Below are positions 14,901 through 22,664 of a stretch of 64,000 bases of DNA, one piece after another. The notes under the pieces were generated by a model. It did no database searches, was not told the DNA's origin, and saw only the letters and a program-made list of their open reading frames with translations. The stretch is from CAVXEH01 sp963805645 (GTDB lineage: Bacteria; Chloroflexota; Limnocylindria; QHBO01). Where the stretch lies: the NCBI GenBank assembly GCA_963805645.1, contig CAWDVA010000007.1, positions 1 through 64,000 of the forward strand. Direction: 5' to 3'. The translations under genes and the position numbers were made by a program. The stretch's first letter is position 1, and the number at the start of each line of letters is the position of its first letter.

Positions 14901-15356
14901 GTGACCACCGCACCACTGACATCGACCGCGGCATCCGCGGCCCTGGAAGCCGCCTGGGATGGGGTCGCGGCCGCCGATCGGGTGCCTCCGGAGCTTCGCA
15001 CCAGCGAGCCCGATGGCGGCTACCGCCACCTCGCCGGACCGCAGGTCCTGCGGGCCGCCGTGCGGCACCTGTACGCGGTTCGGCTGGCCGATCGCGATCC
15101 CGGGCGCTATCGGCAGGTCACGCAGGTGGGGCTGCGATTCACCCTGGATGCGCTCCATCGGGACATGTTCGAGGCCTACGTGGCCTGGCTCGACCATCTC
15201 GAGGCGACCTATCCGGGGCGGCTGGATCGTTTGGTGGCCGCCTATCGCGCGGCGGATGCCGCGCCCATCACGGGCGACATGCGTCGCGAGTGGAAGCCCT
15301 CCTTCTCCGAGGTCATCGACGCGTACGATGCGCGCGCCGCGGAGATCGCCCGCTAG
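14901..15356 (+). CDS. Uncharacterised all-helical protein
   Basis: 151 aa, not recognised. Seen: four predicted helices, with notable segments GGYRHLAGPQVLRAAVRHLY and RLVAAYRAADAAPITGDMRR; strongly charged, no membrane segment, no cysteine. The GTG start at 14901 has GGGAGGA 9 nt upstream. It is 49 nt before the next reductase gene on the same strand, so co-transcription is likely. Coding potential is convincing; function is not. Confidence 0.65.
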   Translation: MTTAPLTSTAASAALEAAWDGVAAADRVPPELRTSEPDGGYRHLAGPQVLRAAVRHLYAVRLADRDPGRYRQVTQVGLRFTLDALHRDMFEAYVAWLDHLEATYPGRLDRLVAAYRAADAAPITGDMRREWKPSFSEVIDAYDARAAEIAR

Positions 15357-15405
15357 CCGGCGAAACGCGCCGCGCTGATCGTCGGACCCTGGGAGGTGCG
15401 CCTGC

Positions 15406-15984
15406 ATGAAGATCGTGGCATTCGAGTCCATCACGCTCGACGGGGTGATGCAGGGCCCCGGGCGGCCGGACGAGGACACCCGGGATGGCTTCGCCCATGG
15501 CGGCTGGGCGGCACCCTACGCGAATTCGCCCGAGCAGGGGCAGGCCGTGGCCGAGTCCATGGCCGCCACCGGCGCCATTCTCCTGGGCCGGCGCACGTAC
15601 GAGGACTTCTACCAGACGTGGCACGGACGGACGGACAACCAGTTCAGCCCGGTTCTGGACGCCGCCACCAAGTACGTCGCCTCGCGGACGCTGGGCGAGC
15701 CGCTGGTCTGGGAGAACTCCGTGCTGCTTCCTGACGGCGCCGATGGCGTGGCCCGGCTGCGCCGGGAGCCCGGCAAGGACATCGTGGTCCTGGGGAGCGG
15801 CGACCTGGTGCGGTCGCTGGCCGCTGTCGGCCTCATCGACCGCTGGCTGCTCTTCATCCATCCCCTGGTCCTGGGGAGTGGCCGGCACCTGTTTGCGGAT
15901 CCCGGCCAGCTGGCACGCCTGCGGCTGGTGAGCTCGCTGGCCACCAGCTCCGGCGTGATCATCGCGACCTACAAATCCGCCTAG
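15406..15984 (+). CDS. RibD C-terminal/dihydrofolate-reductase-like protein, copy 2
   Basis: 192-aa NADPH-reductase-fold protein. Seen: FESITLDGVMQGPGRPDED, ILLGRRTYEDFYQTW, KYVASRTLGEPLVWENS, IVVLGSGDLVRSL, LLFIHPLVLGSGRHLF. All core motifs of the RibD_C-like group are present. Its stop codon lies in a 12-bp direct repeat (CGCCTAGCCAGC at 15978 and 15995). Substrate unknown. Confidence 0.9.
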   Translation: MKIVAFESITLDGVMQGPGRPDEDTRDGFAHGGWAAPYANSPEQGQAVAESMAATGAILLGRRTYEDFYQTWHGRTDNQFSPVLDAATKYVASRTLGEPLVWENSVLLPDGADGVARLRREPGKDIVVLGSGDLVRSLAAVGLIDRWLLFIHPLVLGSGRHLFADPGQLARLRLVSSLATSSGVIIATYKSA

Positions 15985-16054
15985 CCAGCGAACTCGCCTA
16001 GCCAGCCCGCGCGGACGGTGCCGGCTCGGCGCGCGGCGCAGGCAGCCCGGATCT

Positions 16055-16180
16055 CCAGCAGGATTGGCACTGCGAGCGCCGCGACGTCTGGAACCTGCCC
16101 ATCCGGGGCCAGGTCACCAATGGAACTGGGCAGGCGACGTGCGTGAGTGCATTCGCGTGGTGCAGCGCCAACGGGGTGGA
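16055..16180 (+). repeat. Triple inverted-repeat element T3 (CCAAY type), upstream of xre1
   Basis: Sites start at 16055 (CCAGC-AGG-ATTGG), 16117 (CCAAT-GGA-ACTGG) and 16168 (CCAAC-GGG-GTGG), spaced 62 and 51 bp. The first is followed by CACTGCGAG. The element ends 46 nt before the xre1 start, so it could act as an operator. Confidence 0.78.
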
Positions 16181-16226
16181 ATCGCGCCGTAAGACCGCGA
16201 TACGACCCAGTCCGGATACTGCTGGG

Positions 16227-16880
16227 ATGCCCATCCGGCGCAATCCTGTCGACGAGGCCCGACGCCACGCCCGCCGCCAGCTCGACGATCTCATTCGCGA
16301 CCTCCGCGATGCGAGGCATGCGGCAGGCCTCTCCCAACGGCGCGTGGCAGCCGCCATGGGCGTCTCGCCGCAGCTCGTCTCGTGGTGGGAGTCCGGAGGC
16401 GGCACCCCGGACCAGGTCCAGGCGGCGGCCTGGGGAGCTACCCTGGGCCTCGACGTCCCCGTCCGGTCCTTCCTTGCCGGCTCACCGCTTCGGGACGCAC
16501 CCCAGCTCCGCGTCCTGGCGCGTTGCCGCCCGTTCCTCGGAAACCAATGGCGCTGGGACACCGAGGTACGGGTCTCGCCCGACCCACGCGACCGGCGGGC
16601 CGTCGACGCGGTCCTCGAGCGCGACGGCATGAGCATCGGCGTGGAGGTCATCTCGCGCCTCACGGATGCCCAGGCGCAGGTCCGGGCGGCCATCCAGAAG
16701 CGGGATGCGGCGGACCTCGATCGGATGCTCCTGATCCTCGGGAACACGCGCTACAACCGGGCCGCCGTGCGAGCGGCCCAGCCCACGCTCGGGCCAACGT
16801 TTCCGGTCCTCGGCCGGGCCGCGCTGCGCACCATCCGCCACGGGTACCTGCCACCCATCGATGGCCTCGCCTTCGTGTGA
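16227..16880 (+). CDS. XRE-family protein with possible nuclease-like C-terminus, paralogue 1
   Basis: 217 aa. Seen: N-terminal HTH (about residues 22-75) with LSQRRVAAAMGVSPQLVSWW, then DPRDRRAVDAVL and IGVEVISRLTDAQAQVRAAI, ending in LDRMLLILGNTRYNRAA and GLAFV. The D127 and E140 pair in beta-strand-like context resembles a PD-(D/E)xK fold, but the usual lysine is not where expected, so catalytic activity is doubtful. I know similar HTH proteins from Actinobacteria; none has a settled role. It aligns without gaps to the protein at 19032. ATG 16227 follows GATACT by 6 nt. It is bracketed by elements T3 and T4. Confidence 0.82.
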   Translation: MPIRRNPVDEARRHARRQLDDLIRDLRDARHAAGLSQRRVAAAMGVSPQLVSWWESGGGTPDQVQAAAWGATLGLDVPVRSFLAGSPLRDAPQLRVLARCRPFLGNQWRWDTEVRVSPDPRDRRAVDAVLERDGMSIGVEVISRLTDAQAQVRAAIQKRDAADLDRMLLILGNTRYNRAAVRAAQPTLGPTFPVLGRAALRTIRHGYLPPIDGLAFV

Positions 16881-16912
16881 CCGCGCAGCGGCTGGGCACG
16901 GGGCCTCCGACT

Positions 16913-17038
16913 CCAACCGGATTGGTGCTGCGACCAGCGGACTGCCCGGAACGGACCACTTGAGCGCCACGTTGCCAATGGGGCTGGAGGTGCGACGAAC
17001 CACGGCTCGCTCGCGTGTCATAGCACCAGTCACATTGG
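16913..17038 (+). repeat. Triple inverted-repeat element T4 (CCAAY type), downstream of xre1
   Basis: Sites start at 16913 (CCAAC-CGG-ATTGG), 16975 (CCAAT-GGG-GCTGG) and 17026 (CCAGT-CAC-ATTGG), spaced 62 and 51 bp, in the same orientation as T3. TGCTGCGACC follows the first site. It begins 32 nt after the xre1 stop. Confidence 0.8.
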
Positions 17039-17087
17039 AATGCAGACGGCCGGGGGAAGCTGGGGGAAGCTGGAGGATGGGAGCGGC

Positions 17088-17648
17088 TCAGGCAGGCCGA
17101 TAGATCGCCAGCGTCGCGCCAGAGCCGAACCGGCCGGTCTCGACCAGGCGCAGGCGCCGCGGAGCCTCCAGCGGCGGGAAGAACGGGGTGCCAGCCCCCA
17201 CCAGGACGGGGTGGATGACGAGCCGATACTCGTCGACCAGGCCGTTGCGGACCAGGGGCGCGGCGAGCGTGGCGCCACCCACATCGATATCGCCGGCGAA
17301 CTCCTCCCGCAGCCCGGACATCGCGTCCACCACATCCCCTCGCTCGAGGCGTGCCCCATGCCCAATGGATGCCAGCGTGGATGAGAAGACGATCTTGGGC
17401 TTGGCCTTCCAGATCCGGGCGAAGTCGAGCTCGACCGGGGTGGCGTCGTCATCGGCTTCTGCATCCGGCCAGTAGTCGGCCATGGTCTCCCACAGGCGCC
17501 GTCCGTAGAGGAAGACATCCGCCTCCCGGGCGCGGTCGTTGAACCAGGCGTGGATCTCCGCGTCCATGTCCACCCAGTCCAGCGAGCCGGCGGCGTCGTT
17601 GATGTATCCGTCCAGCGAGACGCTCATGGAGTAGATCAGTCGGCCCAC
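17088..17648 (-). CDS. RibD C-terminal/dihydrofolate-reductase-like protein, copy 3
   Basis: 186-aa reductase-fold protein. Seen: YSMSVSLDGYINDAAGSLD, FLYGRRLWETMADYW, IDVGGATLAAPLVRNGLVDE and VIHPVLVGAGTPFFP. This is the YyaP/YwjB-like branch. I chose the GTG at 17648 because it starts at the conserved VGRLIYSMS; upstream in-frame codons give a Cys/Arg-rich stretch with no conservation, and GAAGAGG lies before it. Substrate unknown. Confidence 0.88.
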   Translation of the reverse strand: MGRLIYSMSVSLDGYINDAAGSLDWVDMDAEIHAWFNDRAREADVFLYGRRLWETMADYWPDAEADDDATPVELDFARIWKAKPKIVFSSTLASIGHGARLERGDVVDAMSGLREEFAGDIDVGGATLAAPLVRNGLVDEYRLVIHPVLVGAGTPFFPPLEAPRRLRLVETGRFGSGATLAIYRPA

Positions 17649-17803
17649 GGTGTCGGACCTCTTCCCCGGCTGTATTGCGTGTCCCGATAGTGACAGGACG
17701 CACCGCATCCTGGCCTGCCGGTGTCGCACGGAACCCGGCTGTGGCTATGCTGATCCTCCGCTCATCCACCGCGACGGACGAGACACCGCCTGGAGGATCC
17801 TTC

Positions 17804-18697
17804 GTGACCAGAATCAGGACGGCGCTCATCGCCGCGGCTGCGCTGCTGCTCTTCGCCGCCGCCCCCGTGTCCGCCATCACCTACGGCCAGCCCGATGCCA
17901 ACGAGCACCCGTACGTGGGCTTCATGATCTTCTTCGACGCGTCGGAGCCCGGCTGGTACAGCTGCTCCGGCACGCTGCTGAGCCCCACGGTCTTCCTGAC
18001 AGCGGGCCACTGCACCATCGACATCGGGAGCGGAGGCGCCGATATCGGCCCCAGCGGCGGCACCGACGTGTGGGTCACCTTCGCCGAGACCGATGTCCTT
18101 GCCGGCTGGCCGGCACGCGCCGCTTACTCCGACGAGGCCGCGCTCTACACGGCACGCGCTGCCTGGCTCAACTCGAACGGCTACGTGCGCGGCGTCTCGC
18201 ATCCGAATCCGCTGTACGCCAACTTCGCGCAGTTCCCGGTGAATTACGACGACGGCGTCGTGGTCCTTGGCTCCGGCGGCGTCACCCTGACGCAGTACGG
18301 CGTGCTGGCGCCTATCGGGACCGCGGACGTCCTTGCCAAGGTGGCCAAGAACCGCAACTTGGCCCTCATCGAGACCGTGGGCTACGGGATCCAGGCCATC
18401 CAGCCGAATCCCATGGATGTCGCGTCGCGGTACAAGTCGACCTCGCGGATCGTGGAGGTCAACGGGCACGCTTCGAAGGGCGGCAACCTGCACACCCTGA
18501 ACAACCCCAGCCCCATCGGCGGCACGGGAGGCTCCTGCTTCGGTGACTCCGGCGGACCGCTCTTCGTGAACAACACGAACCAGGTGGTGGCCGTGGTCTC
18601 CTACGGCGACAGCCTCACCTGCCACGGGGCGGACTACTCGTGGCGCGTGGACAACCAGGAGGCCCACGACTTCGTCGGCTCGTTCCTGACCGACTGA
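17804..18697 (+). CDS. Secreted trypsin-like serine protease (S1 family)
   Basis: 297 aa, exported. Seen: signal peptide ending in PVSA (residue 24), catalytic His in FLTAGHC (H69), an acidic stretch in PVNYDDGVVVLG as the likely catalytic Asp, and GDSGGPL with the catalytic Ser. Cysteines at 54, 70 and near the Ser motif could form disulfides. The GTG at 17804 has GGAGG 8 nt upstream and starts the signal peptide. A hairpin terminator follows the stop. Single-gene unit. Confidence 0.88.
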   Translation: MTRIRTALIAAAALLLFAAAPVSAITYGQPDANEHPYVGFMIFFDASEPGWYSCSGTLLSPTVFLTAGHCTIDIGSGGADIGPSGGTDVWVTFAETDVLAGWPARAAYSDEAALYTARAAWLNSNGYVRGVSHPNPLYANFAQFPVNYDDGVVVLGSGGVTLTQYGVLAPIGTADVLAKVAKNRNLALIETVGYGIQAIQPNPMDVASRYKSTSRIVEVNGHASKGGNLHTLNNPSPIGGTGGSCFGDSGGPLFVNNTNQVVAVVSYGDSLTCHGADYSWRVDNQEAHDFVGSFLTD

Positions 18698-18719
18698 CCC
18701 CGCGGCCTCGCCGCCCCGA

Positions 18720-18751
18720 ACGCCGGGCCTGCCATCGCGGCGGCCCGGCGT
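18720..18751 (+). terminator. Hairpin terminator after the serine protease
   Basis: ACGCCGGGCC (18720-18729) pairs perfectly with GGCCCGGCGT (18742-18751) around a 12-nt loop. No U-run follows, as is common in high-GC bacteria. Confidence 0.6.
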
Positions 18752-18814
18752 CGCCGCCCCCAGGCTCCAATTCCGGATGGTGCGCCCCTGCCTGCCGGGG
18801 ATCCTGGTGGGATT

Positions 18815-18939
18815 CTGCCCGGGCTAGCACTGCGACCATCGGCGCCGCCACATTCGGCGTTCCTCGGTCGTCCCGCTAGCCGGGCTGGCCGGCTGGCGGT
18901 ACATGCGCCGATGCGTGGACAGACCGCTAGCCCCGCTAG
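18815..18939 (+). repeat. Triple inverted-repeat element T5 (CTAGC type), upstream of xre2
   Basis: Sites start at 18815 (CTGCC-CGG-GCTAG), 18876 (CTAGC-CGG-GCTGG) and 18927 (CTAGC-CCC-GCTAG), spaced 61 and 51 bp. CACTGCGACC follows the first site, as in T3. It ends 92 nt before the xre2 start. Confidence 0.78.
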
Positions 18940-18964
18940 AACTCGTTGGCAAAGACGGTGTAAT

Positions 18965-19008
18965 GACCGCGTAGGGACCGCGTAAGGCGCGCGTAAGGCG
19001 CGCGTAAG
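18965..19008 (+). repeat. Four tandem 11-bp repeats before xre2
   Basis: Exact 11-bp units at 18965, 18976, 18987 and 18998: GACCGCGTAGG, GACCGCGTAAG, GCGCGCGTAAG, GCGCGCGTAAG. They end 23 nt before the xre2 ATG and cover the place where a promoter should be. A single related word, GTAAGACCG, lies before xre1 (16189). Likely iteron-like regulator sites. Confidence 0.75.
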
Positions 19009-19031
19009 ACCGGACTTGCGACGCTCACCGC

Positions 19032-19685
19032 ATGCCCGTCCGACGCGACCCCGTGAAAGAGGCGCGCCGCCGTGGTCAGTGGCAGGTTGGCGAGCTGATC
19101 CGCGACCTGCGCGCAGCCCGCCTTGCCGCCGGCCTTTCCCAGCGGCGGGTGGCGCGCGCGCTGGGGATTTCGCACCAGCTCGTGTCGCAGTGGGAGCGTG
19201 GCACGGGCATGCCGGATCCGGTCCGAGCCGTGATGTGGGGAGGAGCGGTTGGGCTGGACGTCACGCTCCGATCGTTCCCGGGCGGATCACCGTTGCGCGA
19301 CGCCGGTCAGCTGCGCGTCCTGGCGCGCGCTCGGGACCGAATCGGCGGGCGGTGGTCCTGGCGCACGGAGGAGCCGGTATCGCAGGACCCGCGAGATAGG
19401 CGGGCCGTCGACGCCGTGATCCGCCACAACGGTCACTCTATTGGGCTCGAGATCATCACTCGTCTGACAGACGCACAGGCCCAGGTCCGCGCGGCGCTCC
19501 TCAAGCAACACGCCGCCGGCCTCGACCGGATGCTACTGGTCCTCGCCGATTCGCGGCACAATCGCGCCGCCGTGGCTGCGGCGAGGCCAACGCTCACGCC
19601 GGCCTTTCCATTGCAGCCCCGCCCGACGCTGCGTGCGCTCCAGGAGGGTCGTCTGCCGGCGTCGAACGGTCTCCTCTTTGTCTGA
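19032..19685 (+). CDS. XRE-family protein with possible nuclease-like C-terminus, paralogue 2
   Basis: 217 aa, same length as paralogue 1 and collinear with it. Seen: HTH with LSQRRVARALGISHQLVSQW, then DPRDRRAVDAVI, IGLEIITRLTDAQAQVRAAL and LDRMLLVLADSRHNRAA. Differences cluster in the recognition helix (SPQLVSWWES in paralogue 1 versus SHQLVSQWER here), which fits a changed DNA target. The conserved D127 and E140 are kept. It is bracketed by elements T5 and T6 of the CTAGC type and preceded by four 11-bp repeats. Role unknown; DNA-binding regulator with a possible second activity is my inference. Confidence 0.82.
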   Translation: MPVRRDPVKEARRRGQWQVGELIRDLRAARLAAGLSQRRVARALGISHQLVSQWERGTGMPDPVRAVMWGGAVGLDVTLRSFPGGSPLRDAGQLRVLARARDRIGGRWSWRTEEPVSQDPRDRRAVDAVIRHNGHSIGLEIITRLTDAQAQVRAALLKQHAAGLDRMLLVLADSRHNRAAVAAARPTLTPAFPLQPRPTLRALQEGRLPASNGLLFV

Positions 19686-19706
19686 TGGAGTCCTTGGGCG
19701 TAGATT

Positions 19707-19832
19707 CTCCTCTGACTGGACATCCGTCGGCCGAACGCCGGTCGGCAGGGCCTTCCCCCGGCGACCGGCTAGTCACGCTAGCCAAGCGACGGCCGGTGCA
19801 GACTCCGATCGTCACAGTGCTAGCGCGACTGG
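19707..19832 (+). repeat. Triple inverted-repeat element T6 (CTAGC type), downstream of xre2
   Basis: Sites start at 19707 (CTCCT-CTG-ACTGG, degenerate), 19769 (CTAGT-CAC-GCTAG) and 19820 (CTAGC-GCG-ACTGG), spaced 62 and 51 bp. GTCACAGTG precedes the third site. It begins 21 nt after the xre2 stop and occupies most of the gap before the next gene. Confidence 0.75.
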
Positions 19833-19989
19833 AAGACAGAGGATGCGCCCGCGGCAGCCCGCGTTCGAAGGAGCACGGCAGCGACCCACGCCTCTTGTGA
19901 TTCCCGGGAAGGGGTGGACACTTGCGCGCGCCACCTGCTGCCCGTGGTTCCGCAGTCGCGCCGCAGTGGACCGGGAGGAGAATGCGGGC

Positions 19990-21558
19990 ATGACGGCACG
20001 AACGACGGCGACCCAGCCCCAAGACGCCGGACGATCCGCGCGCAGCGGGCCACTGCCCGGCCCCGTCTCCCAGTGGGCCCTGGAGATCCTGCTGCGCAGC
20101 GTCGCCCGCCGATACGGCGCCCTCCAGTGGTTCCTGGAGGTCATGCCGCCCGGCCCGGCCGACGCCTTCAGCCAGGCAAGGGCCCTGCGGGCTGCCCGCA
20201 ACGCCGGCCGCCACGTCCCGGCCTACCGTGACTTCCTGCTGGGACAGGGCGTGAACCCAGACCGCATCCGCCACCTCCACGACCTGCCGGAGACGGACAA
20301 GAAGCGGTACATCGATCCGTACCCGCTCGCGCAGCGCTGCATCGACGGGCGGCTGCCGCTGGTGGGCACCACCATCGACGAGAGCTCCGGCTCGACCGGC
20401 ACGCCCTACAACTGGGCCCGCGGCGCCGAGGAGCGGCGGCACGTGCGCCGCATGATCGCCTTCTTCGCCCGCTACACCTTCGGCGACCGGCCGCTGGTGG
20501 TACTCAACACCTTCTCCATGGGCGCCTGGGCCACCGGGATGACCACCGCCGCCGCGCTGGAGGAGCGTGGCCTGGTCAAGGCCACCGGGCCGGACCTCGA
20601 CAAGGTTCTGGGCACCCTGACCGAGCTGGGGCCGCGCCATCGGTACCTCATCGTGGGCTACCCGCCCTTCCTCAAGGTCCTGCTGGACGAGGGCGAGCGG
20701 CGCGGAATCGACTGGTCGGCCTACACCATGGCCGCCCTGCTGGGCGGCGAGGGCAACTCCGAAGCCCTGCGCGCCTACCTGCAACGGCACTTCAGCGCGG
20801 TCTACTCCGGCTACGGCGTGACCGATGTCGAGATCGGCCTGGCGGCCGAGACGCCCGTCTGCATCGCCCTGCGCCGGCTGGCCCTGGAGCGCCCCGACGT
20901 GGCGGAGGCCGTCTTTGGCGAGGCGGATCGGTCCCCCATGGTCTTCCAGTTCAACCCGTTCTTCCACCACATCGAGACCAACGCCGATCGCGAGCTGCTG
21001 TTCACGGTGGCGCGCCATGCCACGCTGTCGCCCAAGATCCGCTACAACCCGCATGACGAGGGCGGGGTCCTGCGGGACGACGAGCTGCGGGCTCGACTGC
21101 GGGGAGTGGGGCTCGAGCTCGAGTCGCTGATGCCGGCGGGCGGGCGACGACTGATCCGGATGCCGTACCTGTTCGTCTTCGGCCGCAAGGACTCCACGGT
21201 CTCGGTCATGGGCGCCAACATCTACCCCGAGGACATCGAGTCGGCCATCTACTCAGAGGCCGATGTCGCCGCGCGCATCCTTTCCTTCCAGCTCTCCGTG
21301 GATGAGCCCCGTCCCGGGGAGACACGACCCCGGGTGGCGATCCAGCTCCTCCGGGACGCCCCCGACGAGGCGTTCCGGGCACGGGTCGCGGAGCTGCTCA
21401 CCGCGCACCTGCGCTCCATGAACCGCGACTACCGCGAGGCGTTCGGTGAGTATCCCGCGCTGATGCCGGTGGTCGTGGAGCTCTACGCTCGTGGCGAAGG
21501 ACCGTTCGAGGGCGGCGACAAGCGGATCAAGTTCCGGTACATCGCTCCCCGCCCCTGA
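19990..21558 (+). CDS. PaaK-like AMP-forming acyl-CoA ligase
   Basis: 522-aa adenylate-forming enzyme of the phenylacetate-CoA ligase group. Seen: DESSGSTGTPYNWARG (phosphate-binding loop), VYSGYGVTDVEIGLA (the aromatic/acid recognition region), SPKIRYNPHDEGGV, and GRKDSTVSVMGANIYPEDIE near the C-terminus (hinge and adenylation motif). Substrate could be an aryl or other acid; no CoA-dependent partners are adjacent. The ATG at 19990 has GGGAGGAG 10-17 nt upstream. Earlier in-frame codons extend into the XRE gene and are not conserved. Confidence 0.85.
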   Translation: MTARTTATQPQDAGRSARSGPLPGPVSQWALEILLRSVARRYGALQWFLEVMPPGPADAFSQARALRAARNAGRHVPAYRDFLLGQGVNPDRIRHLHDLPETDKKRYIDPYPLAQRCIDGRLPLVGTTIDESSGSTGTPYNWARGAEERRHVRRMIAFFARYTFGDRPLVVLNTFSMGAWATGMTTAAALEERGLVKATGPDLDKVLGTLTELGPRHRYLIVGYPPFLKVLLDEGERRGIDWSAYTMAALLGGEGNSEALRAYLQRHFSAVYSGYGVTDVEIGLAAETPVCIALRRLALERPDVAEAVFGEADRSPMVFQFNPFFHHIETNADRELLFTVARHATLSPKIRYNPHDEGGVLRDDELRARLRGVGLELESLMPAGGRRLIRMPYLFVFGRKDSTVSVMGANIYPEDIESAIYSEADVAARILSFQLSVDEPRPGETRPRVAIQLLRDAPDEAFRARVAELLTAHLRSMNRDYREAFGEYPALMPVVVELYARGEGPFEGGDKRIKFRYIAPRP

Positions 21559-21880
21559 GCCCGCGCGCCAGCCAGGCGCGAGCAACCGGTGTGCGTCCAG
21601 TGCACCGTGCAACAGCCGGCGGCCAATCGCGGTCCCTCTCGCCGGTCAGGTGGTTCGCGTCACTGACCAGCCGACCGGGGACGGTACACGTCCGGCGCCC
21701 GGCGGCCCTGCCCGCGGTCGCAGCGTGCAGCAGGCGAACATCGAGACGGGCACGCGAGCCGAATGGGCGGCTACCCACACATTGGACGCTGACTGCCGCG
21801 CGCAGCCACCCTACCCGAGGATGCCCGGGTCACCGCAGGTCCACGCCGGACCGTTGGGCCCCGCACCCTAGACTGGCACG
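21559..21880. other. Intergenic region without a supported gene
   Basis: 322 nt between the ligase and the hydrolase. No conserved protein or repeat seen; it ends in TAGACT (21869-21874), the likely -10 of the next gene, 6 nt before its ATG. Confidence 0.5.
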
Positions 21881-22637
21881 ATGCACGTCGAACGTCTGGG
21901 CGACCACGGGCCGCGCTTGCTCCTCGTCCACGGCAGCGTCGCGCCGGGCTGGGCCACCTGGTCCGCGCAGCGCGAGCTCGCCGAAGAGGGCTACCAGCTC
22001 GTGGTGCCCCACCGCTCCGGCTATCCGCCCAATCCCCCGCTGGAGCTCATCGACTTCGAGGTCCAGGCCGGCGAGGTCGCGGAGCTGATCGAGCCCGGGA
22101 CACACGTGGTGGGTCACTCGTACGGCGGCGTCATCTCGCTGCTGGCCGTGGCCCTGGCGCCCGATCGGGTCCGCTCCCTGTGCGTGATCGAGCCGCCCGC
22201 CCTGGGGCTCGCACGCAGCAATCCCGCACGTGGAGGCCGTCATCGCCAAGGTGAACGCCATCCTCGAGGCACCCGGCACGACCCGGGAGGCGTTCGCGCG
22301 CTTCGTGGCGGCGGTCGGGTCGTCCGCCAAGGTGCCCGAGACGCTATCACCTGCCCAGGAAGCCTCCGTTCGCGCGACGCTCGCCGAACGCCCGCCCTTC
22401 GAAGCGGTGTTCGACTGGGCCGCGATTCGTGCCGCCGGATTCCCCGTCCTGGTCGTCTCCGGCAACCACGACCCTGCCTACGAGACGATCTGCGACACCA
22501 TCGCCCGCGAGCTCAACGCCGAGCGGGCAGTCATCCCCGGCGCCGCGCACTCCGTCCAGCGCACAGGCGGTGCCTTCAACCGTCGCCTCCGGGCGTTCGT
22601 GGACTCTGCCCAGGCGTCTGCGGCCGCCCGTCGCTGA
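21881..22637 (+). CDS. Alpha/beta hydrolase, single frameshift
   Basis: Small alpha/beta hydrolase of about 250 aa if corrected. Seen in the first frame: LLLVHGSVAPGW, then the nucleophile elbow VGHSYGGVIS and a stop of conservation after PPALGLA. Seen in another frame from 22230: EAVIAKVNAILEAPG, then VVSGNHDPAY with the acid and GAAHSVQRTG with the histidine. All three catalytic residues are therefore present, split by one extra base near 22212-22226. Recent decay or a base error; sequence cannot tell which. Confidence 0.75.
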
Positions 22638-22664
22638 CGGCGCTCACGGGCAACCGCCAGCGCG

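Larger units (their letters stand above)
18698..19031. other. Regulatory intergenic region before xre2
   Basis: 334 nt without a gene. It holds the protease terminator, one extra degenerate site (CCAATTCCGGATGG at 18767), element T5 and the four 11-bp tandem repeats described separately. Confidence 0.7.

Noticed and set aside
15978..16006. Two copies of CGCCTAGCCAGC considered as part of element T3
   Set aside because: They are direct, 17 bp apart, and do not fall at 61/51 spacing from the T3 sites; one overlaps the stop of the reductase gene.
16055..17038. Elements considered as integron attC sites
   Set aside because: Size and the paired sites are similar, but the attC core words (GTTRRRY and RYYYAAC) are not at the ends, each element has three sites, not two, and no integrase is in the window.
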